Source of the DNA: Patiria pectinifera
Lineage: Eukaryota; Echinodermata; Asteroidea; Valvatida; Asterinidae
Length of the DNA: 64,000 nt
NCBI GenBank assembly: GCA_029964075.1
Contig: CM057136.1
Span: forward strand, 16,418,381 to 16,482,380
Direction of reading: 5' to 3'
A program made the translations under genes and the position numbers. Of the stretch, positions 24,334 to 36,200 are shown piece after piece. Each line of letters opens with the position of its first letter. Position 1 is the stretch's first letter. The notes beneath the pieces were generated by a model. That model had not been told where the DNA came from. It saw nothing but the letters and a program-made list of their open reading frames with translations, and searched no databases.

Positions 24334-27300
24334 TATAGCCAGTTAAGGTTTGAGAACATGGCCATGGGTTCGCCCTATATCCTAGCATGCAGTACTCACA
24401 GCTAGTGCTCTGTGTATCTCACATTGCCCGATAATTTGTTGAGTATAAATCGCACACTACACCAGAACAGTATGGGTTGTGGCTTTACAGGTGGCATATC
24501 TTGACCAGTGAAATAACAAAATATGTGACCTGACATAACAACTGATTTGGGTCACACTAGCGTACCCACAGACTGACCAAACAATATCACAGAAGCTGAC
24601 CTGCAAATAATGTCATTTAAGACTCCCTTCTCGAAATTACCGAATTAGACCAACAAATTTGCACACTGAATCTAGGTTATTAGCTCTGATAGCCCTGACT
24701 GTATTTGCCCTACTTTTGCGGGTCCTTTGTATCAATGTTAAGCAGACAAACATGCATTTTTGTTGAGTTAAAAATTGATGAAACTGAGATGAATGGGTAC
24801 AATATTATTGGCGCCATTCCACTGGAGTTTATTAATATACCGTTTTATATGAATTTATGTTGTATGTATTTTTTACTTGACGGCAAACAGAAATCGATCA
24901 ATCAGTATTTATTATTTACATTAAATGGGCTGAAACATCCAATCACCCGACGCAATGGCGGAGTTAAGATGTTGCAAAGCACGCGGCTAGAAAGGTCAGA
25001 CGGTCCTAGAATTTGTCAGAATTAAATTATTCAAGATGTTTTCCAAGTTTGCCTAAGCCTCACAAGTCGTGAAAGCGCCAGATAACAGTGTTGTATGTTA
25101 AATCCTCGAGTGGTTTGTTCCCAAGATAAAAAAAACTCCTTCTTCAGCTAAAAAACGAAATAAAAAAGAAGAGAAGATCGCAGGAGAATATATACGAGCG
25201 TATCGTTTATTAAACCTGCAGGCAAACCGGCTAGCTGAGCCGGGGATTTATATAAAAACGCGCTTCATGTTATCTCTAGTTCGTTGGAAGGAGGTAGCTT
25301 TGACCCGTTCGTGTTTTGTATCTACAAATTGCTAGTGGTAGAGGAAGCGTAGGTATTACCGCTAGGGGTAAATCCTCTGATGTTACCAAGGAAAGTGTGA
25401 TTTTAGAGTGAAATTTGAGCCAGTGTTTGATATCCGGTCGGGCTAAATTGGAAGCTCCGATGCCAAAGTGATTTCTTTCATTTAAGAGACTGATTATAGA
25501 AGGGAGGTGCATATCTCCTTAATGTGAATGAAAATGATACCTTGCTTCAGCAAAATGAGGACTCGCTTAGATAGTTTTTACCATCTATTTTTGCAGTGAA
25601 GGAAAATGTGTGGATGCCAATTTTGTGGTATGACCTGATGCATTGATCTTAGAGTTGAAGATTTCCAAGCATCTTGCCACTGTACACTTCTAGGACATCG
25701 CAGCTGCTGAGCCACCAATTACATGTCGTCAAAAATAGTCACCACAATCCTACAGCAAAACAGCGGTGTCCCACGAGTGTACTCAGAACGTGATTACATC
25801 CGTGTAATGCTGGTCACAGCCCATTCACAAGATAAAATTAAACGGTTCAATTTGAGACTTTCGCTAGTATGGTCTAGAATTAACAGAATGCTGGACTTTG
25901 ATACATGTATCTGCACAGGAAATTGGTCCTGGGATTTTGGAGGGAAAAATGGATACAGAAATCGACAACCGGTGTGCTATCTTGGGATTCAAAACAAAGC
26001 TATCGGTTTCAACGTCACACCTTCTTCTGGCTAGCATGTCAATTCAAGCTGCAATATCGACAACGGCAACGCCGTAAGATGGATGTGATGCGCCGTAAAC
26101 ATATTTATACGCGTAGTGGTTGGGCTCACAGGGGAGTGAAAAGTCAACAATTCGGAGAAGACACCTAAAAGGAAACAGGCAGAACTGTTGACGGAAATAC
26201 GTCATTCCTCGTCAGAAACCGAGACCTGAAAATGTAAACAATTATTTCTGCTGGTGCTGCCGACGTTTGCAAGCTGATGTATCAGTTGACTGCCTTTGAA
26301 TATGAAAAGCCAAAACTTTAAAGGTGATATCACATGGTAATTGAAAAGGTTTCTTAATCGATGTGAAAGATGCAACACTTCTTTGATTACATCTTAAGAT
26401 GATTTTTTTTTTAACTCGTTCGTTATATCACATTGAACAAAAGGGCCGCAAATGAGAATATTAAAATCTACATCATCGAATGAACAATTTTCTAATAAAT
26501 GGGTCAGGTTTACGCAACGGTACTTCCACCTCTATGGCCTTGGTTCGAATCCCGCCCAGACCGATCTAATGATTGGATTTACCCTGGAGCAGTATTGTGA
26601 AAATTCCTTTTGCATCTGAAACTTAACATTTCTTCGTCCTTTGCCTTAAGTTTCTATTAATTGGCTTCTGAGCAACACTGCTTCAGTGTGCTTTTGAAAA
26701 AAAAATTGATTTCAATACAAGAAAGAATTAAATACAGAGATAAATGCAGAGATAAATCCATATCATGTTATGTGCTCCTTCGCCAACCACATAATCCTAT
26801 AAGTATAGGCCTATAAGTATTGGGAACGAGAAATCACTTGTCTAGTTCGACGTGACATGTCAGTAACAGCCGATTGTAATAGGATTTCGGCCCGCTCACA
26901 GATGCTTACCGCCCCTGCGATATGACCCCTTTTAGTGGCTTAGATACTTTGTCCAAAACTTGCCAGTGAATTGAACAGGGGTTCGGTGGACAGAGAGCAA
27001 GACTGTTCTCGTCAACTGCAATGTGAGCAAATCAAACCATGATGCTAAGACATTATGGACATCTGTGATCAATACTACGAAAGGAACTAAGAAAGAAAGA
27101 CAGATATGTACAAATAAACGGATTTTGAGTAATCAATAACGGCAAAAATAATATAAGTTAGTCAAATAATTCAACATATAACTTCGTTTTGCCGAAGTAA
27201 AGTTTGTACTTTATAGTAATATGAGCCATAAGATAAAAACAAAAACAGGCCCCGTACACCGATGTGATAAAAAAGTTGTAATTGCAACATGTGGCCACTT

Positions 27301-30300
27301 GAACATAATATAGCAACATACATATTAACAACACGCATAAGATTCGTGATCGTTTTGCACGTACATTCTCGCTTTCGTAAAAAAAACATGGCGGTTCTGT
27401 ATAAATAGTGAATAATAACCATTTCCTGACGCTAACATAATTCGATCCAAAGGACCGTTGATTGTTAACACAGCGTAGTTTTGGTGCTTACGGATGGGGA
27501 GGGTCACTCGTACACAGGAAATTAAATTTAATTTTTAACTTCGAATGTCAACGCATCGTGCCAACTTTTAAAATGTAGTTCTATAAACCCATCATCCATT
27601 TGGAGTCTAACTTTTCCTGTCAAAAAAAGGACGAAATTGAGGATATTGCTACAGGTGTACCTTTTTTAAAGCTTTGTACTCATTGCAGGAAGATTCACAA
27701 ATGTCTTCACGTGCACACTGACTTCTTTAAAATTGTCCAACTCTAAATACAGGAAGTGTTCTCACTGCAAACACGAAACTGCTCCGCTCGAAAGCTCCAT
27801 TATATTTGCATGGCCATTTAACAGACAGGAAACCGAAAACAAGGTATATCGTGTGTAATGTTTTGGAATATAAATCTCCAAATGTCTTAAACGATTCTGA
27901 AAGTTAATCTACTGGAAAATACGTGACTGGTACCCGTTTTAGCTGCTGTACTTATTTGAATGCAGTCGGGTAAACAGAGCAATACGCAGTGAGACGCTAG
28001 ATATTATATCTGATCCTTTTCAGCCATTTTGACGTCTGAAGCACAATTTAACTTGCAGACTTCATCTCTTTACATTGAATTAAAAGCTGTTTGCGGTGCG
28101 TGTTTCATTCCTATCGAAATATGCAAAGGAAGAATAGAAACTGCGTGGAGTAGTTTTGTTTCATTTCAGAGGTGCAAATAAGTCCGTTTTTGTGGTTGTT
28201 TGCTAAGGCAATACATTAAGAGAACAACAACATTTTTTTTAGACATGTTTGGGTTTGGTCAAAATCCTTGATTATTATTTCAACGACAACCGTATTTTGT
28301 TGGCGATGAAAACAAAAATCTTAAAGTCTACACCAGCAAACTCGAAACTTTTTTGCTGCGACCAATTTTGAAAAGGGGTTTTCAATGTCGGCCATAATGA
28401 TAATCAGCCTTGCGTGTGCGTCATTCATGTTATTTTTTCCTCGGAAACTTCAAATGCGAAGGAATACTAAATCAGAGAACATCGTTAAAAGTCAGGCTTA
28501 ATTGTTATAAGAACACGTGCGCGGAGTTCGTTCACGTCACAATGCTTCATTACCTGGTCCCTATAATAAAGCAGTGAATAGCTTAGTTTCTTGAATAATT
28601 GTTGTTAACTCGTGCAGCGGACGAAGTTAATGCCGAAATGAGATTTGGGCGCGACTTGGATCTATCGCGGAAGATCAAATTATGATTATCCATCCGCCCA
28701 ACGGATGAGTAGAGTCGTCTAATAGGCATTGGCGCGCGGCCTCACTCCAGCCTAACTCGATTAGAGATCCGTCCGCTGATTCCAACCACGTTAATTATTA
28801 GTGTGATGAACAGCACCTGAGGAACATGTCACACAAGGGCGCGCGTGCTATCTTCAGTAGATGTATTTGCATGTTCTGTGGGCAGTATCGGTGAGTGACC
28901 GTACACGCGTGTATAATGTCATCCATATATCAGTTCAGATGGAACAGTCAACACCATTTCGTGAGTTGTTTCCACCGAATTGAAGTAAAGTCGGAAATAA
29001 AGTTTGCGAGTGCAATTTCCTTAAACAGATTCATCTTCCGTCACAGGAAATTGATTTAGAAGTTTACTGAAGGCCTCGGAACTATTTGATAATGCCCACC
29101 AGTTCAGTGGCGAAAATTAAGAGAAAGAGTTGCAGTTTAATGGTGCCTGCAGACGTACTCACATTGTGTTGTAGCTTGTGAACTGTTCTCAATCGGGAAA
29201 AAAATACACGTGAGAGCATTATTTAATTTCGGTTAACACTGTAGCACGCATGCATCATATTATTCTATTAAGTTATACTTTTTCTACACTTGTACTAGTA
29301 CACTGATCACCCATTAAGAAAAAGTCTGAAACAACTTCCAACACAATAATATGATTAGAAGTGCACTTTTACAATACAGTCTCCGTAAAGGTTACAGCAT
29401 AACAAGCAAAAAACAATTAACTTGTTACGGAAAATGAAACTCTGCAATAATTATAAGAGACTTGGTTTAGGATTCGTGGGAAAAAATCTCTTAATATCAC
29501 ACCGCAAAATTGCTTACCAACGTGCATTTGTCCTCGTTCTTTATATGACGAGTTTTTGTGCACAAGCAATCCACTGAAAAGTTCCTTCTTAATTTTTTTT
29601 TTATAAATCTTTTACAACCTGACAGCTGGTTAGGAGGAAGAAGTCTTTTGGCTCTCGAAATCTCCAAAGCTTATTAAAAATAAGAAAGTGTCAGTTTGCA
29701 GTTCAACTCTAGAGTGTGTACACGTTCACGTGTTAGCAAACGAAGGGTAAATGAATGTCCCCGTTGATTTTGATTCCAAGCAGGTTCGTTTGTATTTGCC
29801 TCGATTGGTCAGTGTACACAAAAACACAAATTGGTTTGCCTCAACCCCCCTCCCCCCTATTCGGGGCAGTCTATCGGCACGTTTGAGGAAAACGCCCGGT
29901 GCGTTGCCACTCAATTCTAGACAGATTAAGGTTTGCCCCGCCAGTTGATACAATCACACCGTTTTGTAGAAGTGAATTGCTAACAATTACACATGTCATA
30001 CAAGATTTTTCAGATACGGGAATGATTGACGAATACTTTTAGATTGGGCGGCGAGAGTTCTTACAACGGAGCCCAGTTCGCTGCCTTCAAAGGCCATATC
30101 GAGGTTGCTATGGAAGGTGATGCGTGATAAGACGCATACAGCAACCGATAAGAGAATGTCACACAACTTGTTTGTTTATCCACTGCCGGCTCACAATTTA
30201 ATAATAGAAGAGGAAAAAATGAAAACCAAACATTTATCTTGGACCGACGATGTTTGAATATTCCTGCAAAAAATATGATCTTGTCGAATGTTTCTCACAT

Positions 30301-30420
30301 GTGCTTGCAACAATTCTTTGGAGAGGTCAACTACGAATTTAATTAAAGGAGACAAATAATTTGGCGGTTTTGAAAAATATTTATCGTCGACAGATAAAGA
30401 TACGCAAGTCCTTTAGACTA
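24334..30420. other. Intergenic, no supported gene
   Basis: No exon recognised. It holds the tRNA-like box B sequence at 26542-26552 and one TAGGCCTA word at 26806-26813. Between 28.5 and 28.9 kb is a mildly CpG-richer patch without an open frame. Confidence 0.5.
26505..26620 (+). repeat. Possible tRNA-derived SINE fragment
   Basis: GGTTCGAATCC at 26542-26552 matches the tRNA box B (T-loop) exactly, with a poor box A-like region about 35 bases upstream and an unrelated body downstream. A tRNA cloverleaf cannot be drawn, so a SINE head is the better guess. Chance is also possible. Confidence 0.3.
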
Positions 30421-31020
30421 CTAGCGGGATGCCGCACTTTGCGCGGCACCCACTAGCTGGGTGGAGTCATATATACTAATGTATTACTTTGACCTCAATT
30501 TGCATGTTGACCCCAGGTGGGCGTGGTAAACCTTGGTGAAGCAATTTTGCCACATTTTATATCATCAATTTGTACATTTATGTATATGCTTTTATGGTTT
30601 TAATGTGAAGTTTTTAAACGTGTATACAACTATGTGTGCAGAACGAGGAGACAAGTTTCATGTTTTTACATGATGAGAATGAATACATTGAATTGAATAG
30701 AATTGATCAATATTATTATTTGCGTAATAGCGATTCGTTTTGGAGTTTTTTCATAAAGACGATGTTGTAATATTTAAATAGTCAAAGTCTCAAAGAAACA
30801 AATTTGCCAAAAACAAACAAACAAAGCAACCTTTTTCTTACGTGCCAACTGTGACTTCAGAGGAGTGAGTGAAATCGCAGCATAGGACCTGCATACACTA
30901 GAGACCTCTCCGTTAACCCTGGAATGCTTCCGCATACTCCTTAGGCCTTTTACAAAAACGTGACACACAGACATCAGACAGAGAGACGGAGACAGACAGC
31001 CGCGCAGCGTAGGATCTTTT
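30421..31020. repeat. Probable dispersed repeat, about 600 bp
   Basis: Starts with an imperfect hairpin, CTAGCGGGATGCCGC (30421-30435) facing GCGGCACCCACTAG (30443-30456). It ends with a CAGACA/GAGACGGAGACAGACAG-type tract and GCGCAGCGTAGGAT at 30961-31015. This beginning and end resemble dispersed non-coding elements in other marine invertebrates, from memory. No open frame of note. Boundaries are approximate. Confidence 0.4.
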
Positions 31021-31195
31021 AATTTGGGATTGATACATTACCCTTTAAAATGCAACTACAGGGATGCTCTTTCTTATTTCTTTCATCAGTAAAAAGGGTA
31101 CAAAATGCTACATGCATTACTGTTCAATGCCAGTCATGTTAATAGTTTCGAAATGGCTCAGCAATATTGATATATTTTGATTCTTTGTATTTCAG

Positions 31196-31402
31196 GATTA
31201 AACTGTGAGGCACGAGCTACCGAGAAATATCAACGTGTGTTTCGTCTTCTCGTCGGAATAAAACCGGGAAGATTGCTTGGCCTCGGAAATTGTTCGGGAA
31301 ATGGACAGCAAACCCCAGGCGGGTTTCAAAGAGCCAACAGCGTGCATTTCACGAGCTTTACGAGGGAACAGTGCGGTGAAATTGGGAAATACGTGCACGG
31401 AA
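31196..31402 (+). other. Candidate non-coding or unknown internal exon upstream of the receptor
   Basis: A 207-base segment bounded by a strong acceptor (TTCTTTGTATTTCAG) and a strong donor (GTAAGT at 31403). It is open in one frame (from 31198) and symmetrical in phase, but the peptide is not recognisable. It lies 1.25 kb before the receptor start codon, where an acceptor-like TTTATTACAG (32612-32621) would allow splicing, so a 5' UTR exon of that gene is the most economical reading. Confidence 0.3.
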
Positions 31403-31578
31403 GTAAGTCGATCCAGTAGCTTGGTCTGAGGCATTTGCATGTAGTCAAGATCCGCCCGGAGATCTGGAAAGATAAATATTTTAAGAAAAGTCTGCAAGGT
31501 GTAATTTCAAACTTATTTGAAAACAATACACGCAGTTTTTCGGAGTGAAAAACACGTACTGTCGTTCGTGCGTGTCGA

Positions 31579-31613
31579 CGGGGCGGTGAGGGTTTGGCTA
31601 AGGGCGCATGCGC
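31579..31613 (+). promoter_or_regulatory. GC box and NRF1-like promoter motif cluster
   Basis: GGGGCGG at 31580-31586 and the palindrome GCGCATGCGC at 31604-31613 lie in a CpG-richer patch about 1 kb upstream of the plus-strand receptor start codon. Such clusters mark CpG-type promoters. It would support a transcript starting here and reading into the receptor gene, but direction is not proven. Confidence 0.3.
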
Positions 31614-32651
31614 GAGCGTCTCAGCTGAAAGCTGTAGTTGTTCAGATGAGAGCGTTGTATTGGCGTACTGAAGTCCCTTGGTGTCAGCTTTACCAGTGAG
31701 CAATCTCATAGTCAGCGGGTACAGATCCATAGAGACTCCGGGAGTAGCTCGTCCTAGCTACATCCACGAGCACTCTTATGTGCTTTGCTGGGCTTTTAGC
31801 GTACCGTCAGAGAGAAACAGCCGGCCATTTGGCTGGTTGCGGCTGATGAGATTTCAAGAGGTCTCGCCGTTCTTCGTGCTCCGGAAACGACCACAACTTT
31901 TTTTCTCATCTCTCGCCCTTCCCCGCCCCATTATTATACCGTGAGCCACCCGGGTGCTTTCCGCGTCTAGTCAAGCCAAACGACGGCCCACGTATCGCCA
32001 AGAACTTTCTGTACTGCTTCTCCGTGCGTCACAAACGTAATTCAGAAGGGATCATACCCAGATTACCGCATAATGTAAGTGTAGCAACTCGCTTTGATGT
32101 CAGTGAAATCCTAGCTCGACAGAGTGGATACTCGGACTACTCCTTCAGGGTGATTTGCCAAAGTAGATGGAGCCACACCGGACATCCATGTAAAATGAAA
32201 CCCCACGGTATTGTTGAGGACTGCTAGTTTTCAAACACTGTATCTACTGTCATAAAGTCAGCGTTACTGGATTGATCTGACACCCAGGAACATCTCGTCT
32301 TCGACGGGATAAAAAAATTGAGTCGTTACAAATCACAAGATGATGGTTTGACTTGTAAGCAGGAACATCGCTGATCCAGACTTGACACAGCAAAAGTAGT
32401 TTGCTTCTGTTGTTTCCAACCGAGGAGAACGAGAAATCCGTTGCACAATCTAGGATTTTACCTTTGATAGCACTGCACTAAACCCAACCACTAAAAGGGT
32501 TAGACTTTCAAGACACATGCACGACTAGTTGCTCCGTCGTTCCGCGTCTGTGGAATCGCTGTTAACATTTTTGAATGATATTTAGCTTTATTAAAGAGAC
32601 ATCACTGCAAGTTTATTACAGGGGAATCTTAGGAAGATCGCAGAAGTAAAA

Positions 32652-33241
32652 ATGGGTGGCACAGCCAGTGATTTCATGGACTATGATGATTACTATCCTA
32701 TTAATGATACTTTCACGCATAATATGGTTCCGCGTGATCGTATCATATGGAGCGTGGTGGTATCAGCAGTTATGCTCACAGCGGCCGGGGGTAATATTAT
32801 CGTCATATGGATAGTGGGTACCAACCCTCGCATGCGAACGGTCACAAATTATTTCCTGTTAAACTTGGCCGTTGCTGATGCCTTGATCGCAACTCTAAGC
32901 ATGCCTTTTCTGTTTAGTTTCATCGTCACGCAGAATTGGGTGATGGGTGCCACTATGTGTCGCATGGCCAGATTCATGGGGACTGTCTCCACTATGGCAT
33001 CAGTGTTATCCTTAGTGGCCGTCTCTGTGGATCGCTATCGAGCCATCGTCCACCCCTTACTGCCACGCCTCTCCAAATCCTGCATCATTGGCATGATTTT
33101 CTTTATTTGGGGCGGGGCCGCCTCTTTTGCTAGTCCTCTGTTCCTGTACTCCCACCTGGTGACGTTTGGATACGTGAACGGGCCGGTAACGCAGTGTTAC
33201 GTCATCTGGCCGGATGGAGTACAGAGAGAATACGAGTTTTG
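32652..33241 (+). CDS. Plus-strand receptor, exon 1 (N-terminus to ECL2)
   Basis: 590 nt coding residues 1-196 plus two bases of the W197 codon. Covers TM1-TM4 and the ECL2 cysteine. Donor GGTAAGAG, with GT at 33242. The frame stops immediately if read into the intron, confirming the splice. Confidence 0.95.
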
Positions 33242-36200
33242 GTAAGAGACATTATCTTTATCAATCAGTTACTGTACAACCAAGGGCACATGGATATATT
33301 CCACTGGATATACCACGATATATTGCATTGGAATATATCCATTATTTCAAGAGTTTTTTTTTCCAATTTGAAAGACATTGTCATCATCAGATTTGGTCTT
33401 GAGTCAGTTGAAAAACTAGTTGGGAGTTACAGACCCTTGTTACGTCATAATTACGTCATAATTAAATGGCTACATTCATATTTTACAGGTTTAATAACTA
33501 CTTGTTTTAGATGGTGTTCTTAAAATATCTATCGTCAAAAAGCCTAAATTGAGCATATTATGACATACTGCCAATAACAATGTTTGTTGACTTGTTTTTG
33601 CGACTTTTTGTCTGAAAGAGAATGGCAAGCTGAAACTTTCTATCTATTATCATATAGTCGAATGATGTTTACTGAACTGAAATGTTATTGCAGTTTGAAT
33701 ACTATGCTGGGATCGAGTACACTATGCGCATGCGCAGTGGGGATTCTACCGCAATCGTTCCAATTACCAGGTGATGAATGTGACAATTATCATGATAACA
33801 ACTTGCATCAATCACACCATTTTGGTAAAATTCCGTCATTAAGCCATCTTTGAGTGCACAAATGACTGCCTGGTTATCTTAATAGCAATATACAATCGCT
33901 GAAACTTGAGAAACAAACACATTATTTTTTATCTATTTCGCATTTTCACGGATTTACGAGAGAAGATCAAAGGCCCGATTCGCACAACGAAAGCAGACGT
34001 CTTTCCTCTAATGAAACGAACCCGAAGTCACACGTTTTATTTACCATCGCAAGCTGTGTACAGGCACCTGGGTTTATGAAAGGACAACACGGCAGCAAAC
34101 GCGACGCTACCCTGCAAAAATATTCCGATTTCTGAATGCCACTCGCCGATTGGCGTGAACAGGCTATACGGAAAGGGTTTCTCGGATCTTTGCTGACGGT
34201 AATGTAAGGTGTGAAGCGATATACCTTTCTAAATGCTGAAAGGCAACGGATGTCTCTTCCTGTTTACCGAACATGGATCCCTCAGTCAATTCATGTGGAG
34301 TTGGGACTTGATTCCTTCAATGGCAATTACACCATGACTGCCCTCAGTGCCTTAAGGCTCTCTGAAGGGAAAACAAAACAATCGAAGTTTCTAGAACTCT
34401 GAAATGGTTTGCCTTAAATCGACCACACGATCCTAAAAACAACTGATCATGATCCAACTAGAATGAAAGCGGTATAAAAGATTTAAAAAAAAAATATTTG
34501 GAGATAACAGTCTGAAAGCTTTATCATAATATTCGTTATATTCGGTTATTCAGGCATATTTAGTCAAATTAATGATAAATAAAACGATTTCCAGGAAAAG
34601 AACTGGAGCATGATTAAGTCAATTAATCATAATGTATGTCTTTAAGGCTAATTTAATTAAGACCGCGAACATTGTCTCAATATTGATTCTTATCACAAGG
34701 TTAACCTTGACAAATGGGCAGGCTATTTCAAAACCAATTAATTATTCAAATGAATGAAGCCTCAAGTCGGCAGCTTATAAGCAAATATCGGCATCATGTA
34801 AATATTAATAGGGTCCCCCTGACAATGTTTTTTTTTTGGGGGGGGGAGGGAGAGCGGTGGGTTTGAGTAGGCGAATTTTTCTCAAACGGAAAGGTCAATT
34901 TGTGAATCGTAAATCAATTTTAGTTCCGGTTACAATGCAAAGTCACTTTTTTTCTCTAGTTACTTTCTTTTTCTATGACGTAGCCTACTAATCGGCCTTA
35001 ATTAAAGGCATATATTATGATAAAATGTTGAAAGAACATGTTAAAGCACAGATATCTTGATAACGTGAACGTGACATTTATTACTTGGCCTTCGACGTAG
35101 CATTTTACGGGGGATTACTTTTAATCTTGGCTTTAATCAAAATCCTTTGAAGTCCCATTTTTCAAAGATTAACTTCACTTTAACAGAGACACTGAAGGAA
35201 ACATTAATGTCAACTATAAGGTGAGATACGGAGAAGATAAATATGTCATCTCAAATTTGCAGTGTTCATGTATACCTAGCGGCAAAGTCACCACGCAGCC
35301 TGATAGATCAAGATAATGTCCCCAGGTTAAACGTGTTGAGTTTTGACTGTCTCTCGGCAAAACCTCTCCAATGTCTGTCATGTTCAATTAAATTTGCACC
35401 TGTCACGATACACTAAGCATATTCCCATAGGTCTCGTGCATGGTGACAAACTTTTACCATTTGTCTTCGCATTAGGTATAATGTGGCGACTTTTACTGTG
35501 GTATACTGCGTGCCCTTGTCCATACTGGCCCTGTGCTACACTGTGATTGGTGTCAAACTTTGGAGGAGCGGAGTTTTGGGGGAATATATTCCTAGTCGGG
35601 CAAGACACATCAAAGCCAAAAGAAAGGTGGGTAGTTTGATTTCTATTATTATTAGGCCACCACGACCACCTGTTTACGACATACAAGAGTTTAGTAAGCA
35701 CACGAGGATACACAGCAATAATAGAGACAGTGCATCATGTGACGTCGTGGCTGGAGTCCTGCGCTGAGAAATTTCCAGAGCACATCCAAAAACTTAGTAA
35801 ACAATTCAGACAACGTCGGGATACAATACCTGTGCCAATGGTTTGGTTCATTATCGGGCCATGATACGCACGTGACACGGTCTGCGCATTCTCTCTCTTA
35901 TTTTTGTGAGAAAAAAAAAAAAAAGCAGTCGCCAACGCAACTTTGTCGGGTATTTATTATACAGACCTCACTGTATGACGCCGGTACAAAATGATCGATA
36001 ATTCAATAACATGAGATGAATGTTGAATCGAGCGTCATACCTCGTTTCAGCGAACGTCGGTGTCACGTGACAACGACACAAATTTGTAAACAAATGCCAC
36101 GTCTTATTGGCATCGATGCGACCTTATGAGGCATCATCTTTTCAAAATAGTGGGCATGGAGCATGCGCAGCCCCCCCCCCCCCAAAAAAAACTACTGTTG

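Larger units (their letters stand above)
33242..35475 (+). other. Plus-strand receptor, intron 1
   Basis: 2,234 nt. Holds a perfect inverted repeat about 50 bases after the donor (33291-33303 and 33329-33341), a tandem TTACGTCATAA pair (33440-33461), a perfect NRF1 palindrome TGCGCATGCGCA (33725-33736) and a T10-G9 tract (34828-34846). No other exon recognised. Confidence 0.85.

Noticed and set aside
26505-26580. tRNA gene
   Set aside because: Box B is perfect but no acceptor stem or anticodon arm can be drawn.
31198-31730. Overlapping minus-strand frames of 99 and 134 codons
   Set aside because: They run antisense through the CpG-richer promoter-like patch, and their peptides have no resemblance to known proteins.
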